A DNA stretch of 64,000 nt from Microvirga soli (GCF_016734765.1 NZ_JAERQE010000021.1:1-64000); one strand, 5' to 3'; positions 7,156 through 17,710 are shown, numbered from the stretch's first letter. Made by a program: numbers and translations. Notes: generated by a model from the letters alone, not told the origin.

Positions 7156-7587
7156 ATGACCATGGGCATTTCCACGACGGCGGGCGATCGCAAGCTCACG
7201 ATCGTCAACCCGCAGAACCTCTACGACCCCACGCCGAACGGCTACAGCACGGCGGTGATCGTGCCCGTTGGCGCCAGGGTGGCGTATATTTCGGGCCAGG
7301 GCGGCCAGGACGGCACGGGAAGCCTGTCGCCGGACTTCGCCGTTCAGGTGGAGCAGGCCTATGCCAATCTGCGCGCCGCCATCGAGGCGCTCGGCGCAAA
7401 GCCCGATCAGGTCGCCAAGCTGACGGTTTTCGTGGTCGATCACGACATGTCCAAGCTCGACGTGCTGACCAGGAACGTGAAGGCCATGTTCGGCGCGGCA
7501 TTGCCGGCGCAGACCCTGGTTCCCGTCCCCAAGCTCGCCATCGACCCCATGCTGTTCGAGGTCGAAGCGGTGGTCATGCTGGATTAG
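7156..7587 (+). CDS. RidA/YjgF/UK114-family protein
   Basis: A 143-aa Rid-family protein with the N-terminal strand, the ISGQGGQD turn and a C-terminal VEAVVML strand. RidA members hydrolyse reactive enamine/imine intermediates made by PLP enzymes, but family branches vary; the Arg-containing C-terminal signature of true RidA is not obvious here, so it may belong to another Rid subgroup. GGAGG precedes ATG 7156. It lies downstream of the TetR operators and 85 bases ahead of the MFS pump, probably in one transcript. Confidence 0.85.
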   Translation: MTMGISTTAGDRKLTIVNPQNLYDPTPNGYSTAVIVPVGARVAYISGQGGQDGTGSLSPDFAVQVEQAYANLRAAIEALGAKPDQVAKLTVFVVDHDMSKLDVLTRNVKAMFGAALPAQTLVPVPKLAIDPMLFEVEAVVMLD

Positions 7588-7672
7588 TGCAAGCATCGAT
7601 TGGGCTGTTCGGGTTGCCGAATCCGCGTGTGAGCGTGTAAGGAGCGGCCCCTACAGCGATGAAAGTCGGCTC

Positions 7673-9220
7673 ATGCAAGTACAGGCAATTGTTCAAGACC
7701 AGCCGCTTGCTGGGCGCCGTGAGTGGATCGGGCTCTGCGTTCTGTCGGTTGCCTGCCTGATCTACTCGATGGACCTGTCGGTCCTCTTTCTGGCGATGCC
7801 CGCCATCGTGGCGGATCTTGACCCATCGGCATCCGAACTTCTCTGGATCAACGACATCTACGGCTTCATGGTCGCGGGTTTTCTCGTGACCATGGGCACG
7901 CTCGGCGACAGGATCGGCCGCAGGCGCGTGCTGCTCATCGGCGCCTCCGCGTTCGGCGCGGCGTCCGCGCTCGCTGCATTCTCAAGCACGGCGCAGCAGC
8001 TCATCATCGCGCGCGCTCTGCTCGGCATCGCCGGCGCGACATTCGCTCCGTCGACCCTGTCCCTCGTGGTCAATCTGTTTCACAACGAGAACGAGCGGCA
8101 CCGCGCCATCGGCATCTGGGGCGGCGCCTTCGCGCTGGGCGGGTTGGTGGGACCACTCATCGGCGGGGCGCTGCTGCAATACTTCCATTGGGGATCGGTG
8201 TTTCTGATCAACATCCCGATCATGCTCGCGCTGCTCGTCGTCGCGCCCTTCCTGCTGCCGGAATACAAAAACGAGGGCGGCGAGAAGCTCGATCTCATCA
8301 GCGTGGCGCTGTCGCTTGGGACCGTGCTGCCGATCATCTACGGCTTCAAGCACATGGCGGCGGATGGCTTTGCGCCGCGCCAGTTGGTGGCCATCGCGGC
8401 CGGTCTGCTGATCGGTGTCTTGTTCGTGCGCCGACAGAAGACCCTCGCGCATCCGCTGATCGATCTGCGCCTGTTCCGCATCCCGGCTTTCACCGCCTCG
8501 CTGATCGTCAACCTCGCCGGCATGTTCTTCGTGTTCGGCGTGTTCCTGTTCCAGAACCTGTTCCTGCAGCTGGTTCTCGGCCTGTCACCACTCGAGGCCG
8601 CCGTATGGTCCATACCGTCCGCGCTCGTCTTCACGATCATGTCGTTCCAGGCCTACCGCTTCACGAGCCGTCTCGGGCCGGTCAAGACCGTTCTGCTTGG
8701 GCTGCTCGTTTATACGGTCGGGGTCTCCGCGATGGCCGTTGCCGCCTATGCCGAGAGCCTTGTCGGCGTCCTGACGGCCAGCATGCTGGTGGGTCTCGGC
8801 TTCGTGCCGGTGGTGCTCACCACGACGGGACTGATCGTCGGCACCGCACCGCCGGAGCAGGCAGGCTCCGCCTCCGCGATCTCAGAGACGAGCGCGGAGT
8901 TCGGCGGCGCGCTCGGCGTCGCGCTTCTCGGAAGCCTGGGAACGCTCGTCTACCGCACGACCATGGACGGTGTGGACCTGAGCGGGCTGAACGCCGCGCA
9001 GCAGCTCGCCGTCTCCGCCACCCTTGCCGGCGCGGTCGAGACCGCCAAGGCGATGGGCGGCACTGCACCGGCATGGCTGGAAGCGGCACGCAGCGGCTTT
9101 TCGCTGGGCTTTGCCGCCTGCTGCGCTCTCGCGGCCATCACCCTGCTCGGCCTGGCGGCGCTCGCACGCAGGATCTATGCCAGCGCCCATATCGAAGAGA
9201 ATGCGGCGGTGCATCACTAG
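7673..9220 (+). CDS. MFS drug:H+ antiporter, DHA2 family (14 TM, SmvA/QacA type)
   Basis: The 515-aa product has about 14 hydrophobic segments and the DHA2 hallmarks: an Asp in TM1 (YSMDLSVLFLAMPAI), motif A GTLGDRIGRRRVLLIG, and motif C GALxGPLIGGALL (here GGLVGPLIGG). The closest pattern I recall is SmvA/QacA, pumps for quaternary ammonium compounds and dyes. The position beside a TetR repressor and double operator fits inducible efflux. The start ATG has only a weak ribosome site (GAAAGTCGG). Substrates are an inference from family and context. Confidence 0.88.
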   Translation: MQVQAIVQDQPLAGRREWIGLCVLSVACLIYSMDLSVLFLAMPAIVADLDPSASELLWINDIYGFMVAGFLVTMGTLGDRIGRRRVLLIGASAFGAASALAAFSSTAQQLIIARALLGIAGATFAPSTLSLVVNLFHNENERHRAIGIWGGAFALGGLVGPLIGGALLQYFHWGSVFLINIPIMLALLVVAPFLLPEYKNEGGEKLDLISVALSLGTVLPIIYGFKHMAADGFAPRQLVAIAAGLLIGVLFVRRQKTLAHPLIDLRLFRIPAFTASLIVNLAGMFFVFGVFLFQNLFLQLVLGLSPLEAAVWSIPSALVFTIMSFQAYRFTSRLGPVKTVLLGLLVYTVGVSAMAVAAYAESLVGVLTASMLVGLGFVPVVLTTTGLIVGTAPPEQAGSASAISETSAEFGGALGVALLGSLGTLVYRTTMDGVDLSGLNAAQQLAVSATLAGAVETAKAMGGTAPAWLEAARSGFSLGFAACCALAAITLLGLAALARRIYASAHIEENAAVHH

Positions 9221-9438
9221 GGAGGTCTACGACGGTTGTCGTTCCGCCAATTCGGAAAACTCTGCGGAGCCAACGCAATTGGTCTTGATCCATGATCGGC
9301 CGGGATGGTCGATCTGTTGAAACGGAGGCAGACCCATCTATTTAGGTGGGTTGAATAGCGAAGCTAGCACCCGCCGCTATAAGCGAGCGGCACCCACCCC
9401 AGCCATCTGCCTTGGTCTTTGGCGTCCGCGGAGCTCCC

Positions 9439-10259
9439 ATGTCTGCCGTTCTCAAGCGAAACAATGTCAAGGTTCTCGGCCAGGGTCAGCAGCCCATGAT
9501 CTTCGCCCATGGCTATGGCTGCGACCAGAACATGTGGCGGTTCATCACCCCGGCCTTCGAGGACCGCTACAAGATCATCCTCTTCGACCATGTCGGGCAC
9601 GGGCAGTCGGATGCGGCAGCCTTTGACCAGGCGAAGTATGCCTCGCTCGATGGCTACGCCGACGACGTGCTTGCGATCTGCCGGGAGCTGAACCTGAAGG
9701 ACGTCATCTTCGTCGGCCACTCCGTCAGCGCCATGATCGGAATCCTCGCGGCCAACAAGGAGCCGGAGCGGTTCGACCGACTGGTCCTGATCGGCCCCTC
9801 CCCCCGCTACATCAACGATGGCGATTATGTCGGCGGGTTCAAGCAGGAGGACATCGAAGGCCTGCTCGACTTCCTCGACAGCAACCATCTCGGCTGGTCC
9901 AGCACCATGGCTCCGGTGATCATGGGCAATCCGGACCGTCCGGAGCTCGGCGAGGAACTCACCAACAGCTTCTGCCGCACCGACCCGGACATCGCCAAGC
10001 ACTTCGCCCGCGTGACATTCCTCTCGGATAACCGAGCCGATCTGCCCAGCGTGAAGACCAGGGCGCTCATTCTTCAGTGCTCGCAGGATGCCATTGCTCC
10101 CGAGGCGGTCGGGCGCTACATGCACCAGAGCCTTCCGGGCAGCGAATTCGTTCAACTGACTGCCACAGGACACTGCCCGAACCTGAGCGCTCCTGAGGAG
10201 ACCATTGCCGCCATGGAAGCATTCCTGAGCGATCCGACTCCGGCAAGAGCCGTCGCATA

Positions 10260-10260
<1 letters not shown>
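9439..10260 (+). CDS. RsbQ-like alpha/beta hydrolase
   Basis: This 273-aa hydrolase keeps the full catalytic triad: Ser95 in VGHSVSAM, Asp217 in CSQDAIAP and His245 in ATGHCPN. The residue spacing is nearly that of Bacillus RsbQ (96, 219, 247), and the protein has the short lid typical of the RsbQ/KAI2/D14 group. RsbQ makes or senses a small hydrophobic ligand for a PAS-domain partner. Here the stop codon overlaps the start of a PAS histidine kinase by one base, so the pair is almost certainly co-expressed. I placed the start at ATG 9439 rather than GTG 9412. Confidence 0.87.
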
Positions 10261-11930
<1,670 letters not shown>

Positions 11931-11979
11931 AGCGGTTGTGAACGGGCCGAAGTCGACTTCAGAGCGAAAGGAACACGCG

Positions 11980-12453
11980 ATGGCGAAGAATACGATCTGC
12001 CTCTGGTACGACAAGGATGCCGAAGCTGCCGCGCGCTTCTATGCCGAGACCTTTCCCGACAGCGCGGTGCATGCGGTGCACCGTGCGCCCGCCGACTTTC
12101 CGTCCGGCAAGGCGGGCGATGTGCTGACTGTGGAGTTCACCGTTGCGGGCGTGGCCTGCCTCGGCCTCAACGGCGGCCCCGCGTTCAAGCACAACGAGGC
12201 CTTCTCGTTCCAGATCGCCACAGACGATCAGGAGGAGACCGACCGCTACTGGAACGCCATCGTGGGCAATGGCGGCCAGGAGAGCGCGTGCGGCTGGTGC
12301 AAGGACCGGTGGGGCGTGTCGTGGCAGATCACGCCGCGTGTCCTGATGGAGGCGCTGGCGGCCGGCGGCGATGAAGCCAAGCGTGCGTTCACGTCCATGA
12401 TGGACATGACGAAGATCGACGTCGCGGCCATTGAGGCGGCGCGGCGCGGCTGA
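11980..12453 (+). CDS. VOC/PhnB-like glyoxalase-fold protein
   Basis: A 157-aa member of the PhnB-like (3-demethylubiquinone-9 3-methyltransferase-named) branch of the vicinal oxygen chelate fold: CLWYDKDAEAAARFYAETFPDS at the N-terminus, then a LxVEFTVxGxxxxxLNGGP strand-loop and the C-terminal WGVSWQITPRVL. Members bind small ligands or metals; few have known activity and the methyltransferase name is historic. ATG 11980 has GAAAGGA upstream. The longer frame from 11914 overlaps the kinase end and is not preferred. It is a stand-alone gene 50 bases after the kinase. Confidence 0.85.
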   Translation: MAKNTICLWYDKDAEAAARFYAETFPDSAVHAVHRAPADFPSGKAGDVLTVEFTVAGVACLGLNGGPAFKHNEAFSFQIATDDQEETDRYWNAIVGNGGQESACGWCKDRWGVSWQITPRVLMEALAAGGDEAKRAFTSMMDMTKIDVAAIEAARRG

Positions 12454-12620
12454 TGCTTCAGCGTCGTACAGTGTTCGGCCAGAGCTGTGCGGCGCCCCTG
12501 TTTTCGGAACTTACGCCCCTCCCCCCGGTTCACCCAGGCGCCCGTTTTCACGTATTAAGACGCCGTTCTGACAGGATGTTCGCGCGCATTCCCTGAAGGC
12601 GTCGCCTGATGGAGGCCCAC

Positions 12621-12998
12621 ATGCGGAAAGCCCTCATACTAGCAGCGGGACTGGTCCTGATCGGAACGTCGGCCTGGAGCCAGAGCCCGTCGCGCGATGA
12701 CGACGATGATCGCCATGGACGGTGGTATGACAGCCGCGACCGATGGGATGGCGACCGGGATCGCGACGATAACAGAGGCGAGCGTCGCCGGCGCGCCATG
12801 CGTGACGACGATGACGACCGTCCCGGCGGCAATGCCCATTTCTTCGTGCGCAGCGGCGACACGCAGCTTCGCGTGGTCTGCAGCGACAGGGAATCGACGC
12901 AGGCCTGTGTCGATGCGGCACTGCGGATGTTCGATCGGGTGCAGTCGCAGCCTCGCGCGGCCACGAGTGCGCCGACGCCTCCTGCGACGTCTCAATAG
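12621..12998 (+). CDS. Secreted Asp/Arg-rich protein
   Basis: The 125-aa product begins with a Sec signal peptide (about 1-21, MRKALILAAG then SAWSQ) and continues with a strongly mixed-charge segment of Asp runs and Arg/Asp repeats. It then has a compact C-terminal part with two cysteines (VVCSDRE and QACVDAAL) that could form a disulphide, and an Ala/Pro/Thr tail. The start has GGAGG six bases upstream. I know no family name. It converges on a second Arg/Asp-rich exported protein (13044-13331). Periplasmic location is inferred from the signal. Confidence 0.65.
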   Translation: MRKALILAAGLVLIGTSAWSQSPSRDDDDDRHGRWYDSRDRWDGDRDRDDNRGERRRRAMRDDDDDRPGGNAHFFVRSGDTQLRVVCSDRESTQACVDAALRMFDRVQSQPRAATSAPTPPATSQ

Positions 12999-13043
12999 AT
13001 CATCGAGGCAGGTGGCCGGGGAGATGCCGCCGGCCTTGAAGAA

Positions 13044-13331
13044 TTAATCTTCGCAAACCCGGTAGCGTCGGACGACCGTTTCGCCGAAGCGGTTCCGCTC
13101 GCGCCGGGTCTCGTAGTAGCAGTCGCGGTCACGCGAACGGCGGCCGCGATCCCAGTCACGATCACGGTCGCGCCAGTCTCTGTCACGCTCCCAGCCTCGG
13201 TCGCGTTCCTGCCAGTCGCGGCCGTTATCCCAATCGCGATCCATCCTGGGCTGCGCGGACACATCCGTGGCGAGGCTGCCTGCGAGCAGGCATCCTGCAA
13301 GAACAGCCGATAAGCGTCCAAGCTTTGTCAT
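13044..13331 (-). CDS. Exported Arg/Asp/Trp repeat protein
   Basis: A 95-aa protein with a signal sequence that either ends after DVSA or uses the lipobox-like LAGC near residue 14. The mature part has degenerate DRDWxxRD repeats (about residues 33-70), a cysteine pair and a basic end (VVRRYRVCED). The charge pattern resembles its convergent neighbour though the two are not obvious homologues. The start at 13331 (MTKLGRL) fits a typical n-region; the frame opens earlier at 13367. Function unknown. Confidence 0.6.
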   Translation of the reverse strand: MTKLGRLSAVLAGCLLAGSLATDVSAQPRMDRDWDNGRDWQERDRGWERDRDWRDRDRDWDRGRRSRDRDCYYETRRERNRFGETVVRRYRVCED

Positions 13332-13516
13332 GGCCAATCTCGACCTCCATAGGGACATGGAGGTCAACAGAGATGATCACATCTCGTTCCTGTAGTGATC
13401 GAGCCGGCAGCCCGACCTTTTTGAAGCGACGTACCCTTCCTGATTTCACGCAGACCTGCCATGATCGCACAGGCAACGATCGAGCGGCTGCCCAACATCT
13501 CAGCGGGGAGAGAGAT

Positions 13517-13753
13517 ATGTCGAGACCACCGGGAGGACGCAGGCCGACCGATCCTTTCAAGGCAGCCGAGGCTGCCTTCAAGAAAGCCACAACCAAGCCC
13601 GTCGAGGGACCCGCGCAGGCTCCCGCCATCCCAGGCGTTAAGGAAAGCATCACCCTGCGGATCGACCAGGATGTGCTCGAGTATTTCCAGCAGGACGGTC
13701 CGGGATGGCAGGACCGCATCAACGCCGCCTTGCGCAAGGTCGCCGGCAAGTAG
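13517..13753 (+). CDS. BrnA-like antitoxin-family protein (orphan)
   Basis: A 78-aa protein with a disordered Pro/Ala/Lys-rich N-terminus and a C-terminal ribbon-helix-helix-like segment, SITLRIDQDVLEYFQ followed by WQDRINAALRKV. That matches the BrnA pattern (xVSIRLDxDVLxxFxxxGxGYQxRINAxLR). BrnA proteins neutralise the BrnT ribonuclease and repress their own operon. No BrnT-like gene lies on either side, so this is an orphan that may serve only as a DNA-binding protein. ATG 13517 has GGGAGAGA upstream. Confidence 0.65.
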   Translation: MSRPPGGRRPTDPFKAAEAAFKKATTKPVEGPAQAPAIPGVKESITLRIDQDVLEYFQQDGPGWQDRINAALRKVAGK

Positions 13754-13771
13754 GGATCGTTCCGAGCGGCC

Positions 13772-14329
13772 TCAGGATGTCTGCATGAACAACGCGGCCT
13801 TGACCAGGCGGTCGGGGCCGAGATCTTCCTGGGCATCGAGGGCCAGGAGTTCCGCAAGACGGGTGCGGGCGCGGTTGATGCGGCTCTTGATCGTGCCGAG
13901 ATTGGTGCCGCAGATCTGCGCCGCCTCCTCGTAGGACACGCCCTCGGCGCCCACCAGCAGCAATGCCTCACGCTGCTCGACGCTGAGCTTGGCCAGAGCC
14001 ACCTGCATGTCGGTGAAGTCCAGGCGCGCGCCCTGCTCCGGCATAACGGCCAGCTTGCCAGCCAGCACGCCATCCGGATCGTTCACCTCGCGGCGTCTCT
14101 TGCGGATATCCGTGTAGAACTGGTTGCGCAGGATGGTGAACAGCCACGCCTGCATGCTCGTGCCGGGCTGGAACTTGTCGAGATTCTCGAGACCGCGCAG
14201 GAGCGCCGCCTGCACGAGATCATCGGCATAGGTGACGTTGCCGGTGAGCGAGATGGCGAAGGCGCGCAGGTGCGGAATGGCCTCCAGCATCGCCTGACGG
14301 ACAGGATCCTCACTCGCCATCGCGGTCAC
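13772..14329 (-). CDS. ecfG: General stress ECF sigma factor, EcfG type
   Basis: This 185-aa sigma factor has sigma2 (about 17-85; DDLVQAALLRGLENLDKFQ, AWLFTILRNQFYTDIRKRRR) and sigma4 (about 110-160; QREALLLVGAEGVSYEEAA, then TIKSRINRARTRL). Sequence and pairing with NepR identify the EcfG group, which directs the alphaproteobacterial general stress regulon. The gene starts at a GTG with GGAAAG upstream, overlapping nepR by 20 bases; an ATG nine bases on is an alternative. PhyR, normally adjacent, is not in the window. Two HWE kinases in the window are the kind that feed PhyR. Confidence 0.92.
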   Translation of the reverse strand: MTAMASEDPVRQAMLEAIPHLRAFAISLTGNVTYADDLVQAALLRGLENLDKFQPGTSMQAWLFTILRNQFYTDIRKRRREVNDPDGVLAGKLAVMPEQGARLDFTDMQVALAKLSVEQREALLLVGAEGVSYEEAAQICGTNLGTIKSRINRARTRLAELLALDAQEDLGPDRLVKAALFMQTS

Positions 14330-14549
14330 GTTCTTTCCCGTCCATCTGCTTCAGGAGCTGGACAAACCGATCAGGTACCGGCTCGCTCATGAGCTGGGCG
14401 TAGTAGGTCTGGAGCTGCTCGCCCAGGAAGGACGCCACATGAGGCGGCAGGGTCGGCTCCGGTCCGGGATCGCCGGTGACGTTGAGAAGATCCTCAAGGG
14501 CCCCCGGCTCTTTCAGAGCGTTGCCGTCTTTGTGATTGTCGTTGGACAC
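14310..14549 (-). CDS. nepR: Anti-sigma factor NepR
   Basis: The 79-aa product has the conserved NepR core: FLGEQLQTYYAQLMSEPVPDRF, which forms the two helices that clamp EcfG, with an acidic flexible N-terminus and a charged tail. In unstressed cells NepR holds EcfG; phosphorylated PhyR then takes NepR away. I chose the GTG start at 14549 because GGAG lies 8 bases upstream; a TTG further out (14573) also keeps the frame. It is the first gene of a nepR-ecfG operon with overlapping coding regions. Confidence 0.92.
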   Translation of the reverse strand: MSNDNHKDGNALKEPGALEDLLNVTGDPGPEPTLPPHVASFLGEQLQTYYAQLMSEPVPDRFVQLLKQMDGKERDRDGE

Positions 14550-14782
14550 GCTCGCTTCTCCAGACAAGGCCAAGCTGCCCTGCGCGCCGGTTGCGCTCGG
14601 AGGACACCCTCTGCCTTAGCTCACTCAAGAGGCGCTGCCATTAACCTACGATAAGCGTGTGCGGAGGTGCCGGACGGCCCCCAGGACGTTTCCAGCGATA
14701 TTACCGCACCCAAGCTCGGCAGGATCTTGCCTTTCGCCGCCTGTCACCCATAACGCTACAGTTGGCCAACAAAGGCAGGATC

Positions 14783-15133
14783 ATGCCCCACTCCCGAGAC
14801 GCTCTTCCGGTGGCTCCGCCCCACCCGGGATGGATTCTGCGCGATCGGGTTCTGCCCGGTCTCGGCCTGTCCGTCAGCCAAGCCGCCCGCGAGTTGCGCA
14901 TCGCCCGCCAGACGCTTCATCGCGTCCTTGCCGGCAGGGCCGCTGTCAGCCCGGAAATGGCCACCCGCCTCGCCCGGCTTTCAGGCACGGCGCCGCGATT
15001 CTGGCTCGAGCGGCAGCAGCAGCACGACCTCTGGCACGCGCAGCAGGCCCTGACAGGTATCCTCGGGCTGATCCCGACCCACACGCTTCCGGCCGCTCTG
15101 CAGGCCGAGATCGGACTTCATCATGACCGCTAA
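14783..15133 (+). CDS. HigA-family antidote / XRE-type regulator (no adjacent toxin)
   Basis: A 116-aa protein of the HigA addiction-module antidote family: PPHPGWILRDRVLPGLGLSV, then the HTH QAARELRIARQTLHRVLAGRA and MATRLARLSG. HigA antidotes bind the HigB ribonuclease and repress the operon, and HigB normally precedes higA. No HigB-sized gene lies upstream. Instead the stop overlaps the KaiC-like start by 11 bases, so this regulator looks to be recruited to control the kaiC-kinase operon. ATG 14783 is supported by alignment to the family N-terminus. Confidence 0.75.
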   Translation: MPHSRDALPVAPPHPGWILRDRVLPGLGLSVSQAARELRIARQTLHRVLAGRAAVSPEMATRLARLSGTAPRFWLERQQQHDLWHAQQALTGILGLIPTHTLPAALQAEIGLHHDR

Positions 15134-16625
15134 ACCTCAACGCGCTCCGAAAGCGCGGACCGGGGTCGAGGGCCTGGACGACATTCTCGTCGGAGGCTTG
15201 GCGCCTGGGCACGTCTACCTATTGGAGGGCAGCCCCGGCACCGGCAAGACCACTATCGCACTCCAGTTCCTGCTCGACGGCGCCAAGGCCGGAGAGACAG
15301 GGCTCTACGTTACCATGTCGGAGACGGAAGCCGAGCTGCGGGACGGCGCTGCGTCCCATGGCTGGAGCCTCGGCGACAGGGTGCACGTGTATGAACTCGT
15401 GCCGCCGGAGAACCTGCTCGACGACGAGCACCAGCAGAGCCTGCTCTACTCGTCCGATCTCGAACTTGGTGAAACCACCAGAGCCGTGTTCGCCGCCATC
15501 GACCGGACGAAGCCGGTCCGCATCGTAATCGACAGCCTGTCGGAGATCCGCCTTCTGGCGCAGAGTTCCCTGCGCTATCGCCGCCAGATCCTGGCCATGA
15601 AGCACTACTTCGCCCGCCAGGGCTCAACGGTTCTCCTCCTCGACGATCTGACCACGGACACCAACGACAAGACCGTTCACAGCCTCGCCCACGGGGTGAT
15701 CCGCCTGGAAGGGCTGACGCCCAATTACGGCGCCGAGCGCCGTCGCCTGCGGGTGATCAAGTATCGCGGCCAGTCGTTCCGGGGCGGGTTCCACGACTAC
15801 ATCATCGCCGAGGGAGGCGTTCAGGTGTTTCCGCGCTTGGTCTCCGGTGAGCATAAGACGGGCTTTGCGCGTAATGTCCTCACGAGTGGAATCGGCGAGC
15901 TCGATGCGCTTCTCGGTGGCGGCGTCGAGCAGGGCTCGAGCACCCTGGTGATGGGACCGGCCGGAACGGGCAAGTCGCTCCTGACGGTGCAGTTCGCCAT
16001 CTCGGCGGCGCAGCGCGGCGAGAAAGCGGCCCTGTTCATCTTCGACGAGGAGCTCGGCCTGCTGATCGATCGGACCAAGCTGATCGGCATCGACCTCGAT
16101 GCGCTGTGCGCCTCCGGCAACCTTTTCATCGAGCAGGTCGATGCCGCGGAGCTCTCGCCCGGCGAATTCACCGATCGGGTGCGTACCAAGATCCATCACC
16201 ATGGGGTGAAGACGGTCGTGATCGATGGCCTCAACGGCTACCAGGCCGCCATGCCAGAAGAAGAGTTTCTGACCCTGCATATCCACGAACTGCTGCAATA
16301 TCTCAACCGGCAGGGTGTCTCGACCTTCCTGACGGTTGCGCAGCACGGGCTCGTGGGCGACATGAAGTCCCCCGTCGACGTCACCTATTTGTCGGATACC
16401 GTGATCCTGCTGCGCTACTTCGAGGCGTTCGGTCAGGTCCGGCGGGCGATATCGATCATCAAGAAGCGGTTCGGCTCGCACGAGAACGCCATTCGCGAGA
16501 TGCGGATCACCAACAAGGGCATTGCCCTTGGCGAACCTCTGGAGGGCTTCCAGGGCATCCTGCGCGGCACCCCGGTCTTCACCGACGGCGACCGCACGCG
16601 GCTGCTCAAAGATCGCGCCGAATGA
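15123..16625 (+). CDS. KaiC-like double-domain ATPase
   Basis: The 500-aa product has two RecA/KaiC domains: Walker A GSPGTGKTT at residues 36-44 and GPAGTGKS around 278, with matching Walker B regions (RIVIDSLSEIRLL, TVVIDGLNGYQ). The second domain keeps the paired glutamates (FDEEL). It lacks the KaiC C-terminal A-loop extension, and no kaiB lies near, so it is a KaiC homologue rather than a proven clock protein. Such proteins in non-cyanobacteria have been tied to stress tolerance and to histidine kinases. It overlaps the HigA-like gene upstream and the HWE kinase downstream by four bases (ATGA). Confidence 0.88.
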   Translation: MTAKPQRAPKARTGVEGLDDILVGGLAPGHVYLLEGSPGTGKTTIALQFLLDGAKAGETGLYVTMSETEAELRDGAASHGWSLGDRVHVYELVPPENLLDDEHQQSLLYSSDLELGETTRAVFAAIDRTKPVRIVIDSLSEIRLLAQSSLRYRRQILAMKHYFARQGSTVLLLDDLTTDTNDKTVHSLAHGVIRLEGLTPNYGAERRRLRVIKYRGQSFRGGFHDYIIAEGGVQVFPRLVSGEHKTGFARNVLTSGIGELDALLGGGVEQGSSTLVMGPAGTGKSLLTVQFAISAAQRGEKAALFIFDEELGLLIDRTKLIGIDLDALCASGNLFIEQVDAAELSPGEFTDRVRTKIHHHGVKTVVIDGLNGYQAAMPEEEFLTLHIHELLQYLNRQGVSTFLTVAQHGLVGDMKSPVDVTYLSDTVILLRYFEAFGQVRRAISIIKKRFGSHENAIREMRITNKGIALGEPLEGFQGILRGTPVFTDGDRTRLLKDRAE

Positions 16626-17710
16626 ACGACAGCCTTCATTCGCTCTCTGAACGCGCGATCATCCTGGCGCCCCATGGGCGGGATGCGGCGATTGCCGCCG
16701 ACATCCTGCGCAGCGTCGGGATCACGTCGGAGATCTGTCCCGACATGCCGGCGCTCGTGCGCGAGATCGCGCAGGGCGCGGGCTTCGCGCTCGTGACCGA
16801 CGAGGCGCTCCGCACGGCCGACCTGAAGGACCTCTCCCGCTGGCTGCTGGATCAGCCGCCATGGTCTGATTTCGCGTTCGTGATTCTCACCCTTCGCGGC
16901 GGAGGCATCGAGCGCAATCCGGCCCTGACGCGCCTGTCCGAGGTGCTCGGCAACGTCGTGTTTCTGGAGCGTCCCTTCCACCCCGGCACGCTGGTGAGCG
17001 TTGCCCGGTCCGCCTTGCGCGGGCGACGCAGGCAATACGACGCCCGCGCCCGCCTCGAGGAGCTGCATCAGGGCGAGGAGCGCCTGACATCTGCTCTCGA
17101 CAAGGAGAAGCGCGCAGCCGAGCATCAGCGATTGCTCATCGACGAATTGAACCACCGGGTGAAGAACACCCTCGCGACAGTGCAATCCATCTCGGCCCAG
17201 ACCTTGCGCACGGCCGACACGAAGGAGGACGCGCGCGAGGCGCTGGAGAAGCGGCTTCTCGCTCTCTCCCGGGCGCACGACGTGCTCACCCGTGAGAGCT
17301 GGGAAGGAGCGGACCTCGTCGAGGTCATCGAGAAGGCGATTGAGCCCTATCAGGTGTCGGGGGAACGCCGGTTCCACATCAAGGGCCCGCACGTGCGCGT
17401 GACGCCCCGCATGTCGCTCGCGCTCGCCATGGCCATGCACGAGCTGGCAACCAACGCCGTGAAGTACGGCGCCCTGTCGAACAAGACCGGCACCATCGAA
17501 GTGTCATGGAAGGTGCAGAACGGGGCTGCCCCTCCCCGGCTGGCCCTGAGCTGGACGGAGGCTGGAGGACCGCCCGTGGTGGCGCCGCGCCGGCGCGGCT
17601 TCGGGTCCCGGCTGATCGAGCGGACTCTGGCCAACGACTTGGATGGTCACGTGGAAATCGCCTTCGGTCCAGCAGGGGTTGTCTGCACCGTGGATGCCCC
17701 CGTTGCCTAG
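16622..17710 (+). CDS. HWE-family histidine kinase with receiver-like N-terminus
   Basis: This 362-aa soluble protein has an N-terminal receiver-like region (about 8-130) lacking an evident phosphoacceptor Asp, a short coiled coil, and an HWE kinase. The H box is DELNHRVKNTLATVQSI, the N box MHELATNAVKYGAL with the family-typical His, and the WxE motif LSWTEAG; GFGSRLIER follows. HWE kinases often act in light, stress and PhyR pathways. ATG 16622 overlaps the KaiC stop (ATGA), so I reject the longer frame from 16106. KaiC-like protein and kinase probably form one signalling unit. Confidence 0.88.
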   Translation: MNDSLHSLSERAIILAPHGRDAAIAADILRSVGITSEICPDMPALVREIAQGAGFALVTDEALRTADLKDLSRWLLDQPPWSDFAFVILTLRGGGIERNPALTRLSEVLGNVVFLERPFHPGTLVSVARSALRGRRRQYDARARLEELHQGEERLTSALDKEKRAAEHQRLLIDELNHRVKNTLATVQSISAQTLRTADTKEDAREALEKRLLALSRAHDVLTRESWEGADLVEVIEKAIEPYQVSGERRFHIKGPHVRVTPRMSLALAMAMHELATNAVKYGALSNKTGTIEVSWKVQNGAAPPRLALSWTEAGGPPVVAPRRRGFGSRLIERTLANDLDGHVEIAFGPAGVVCTVDAPVA

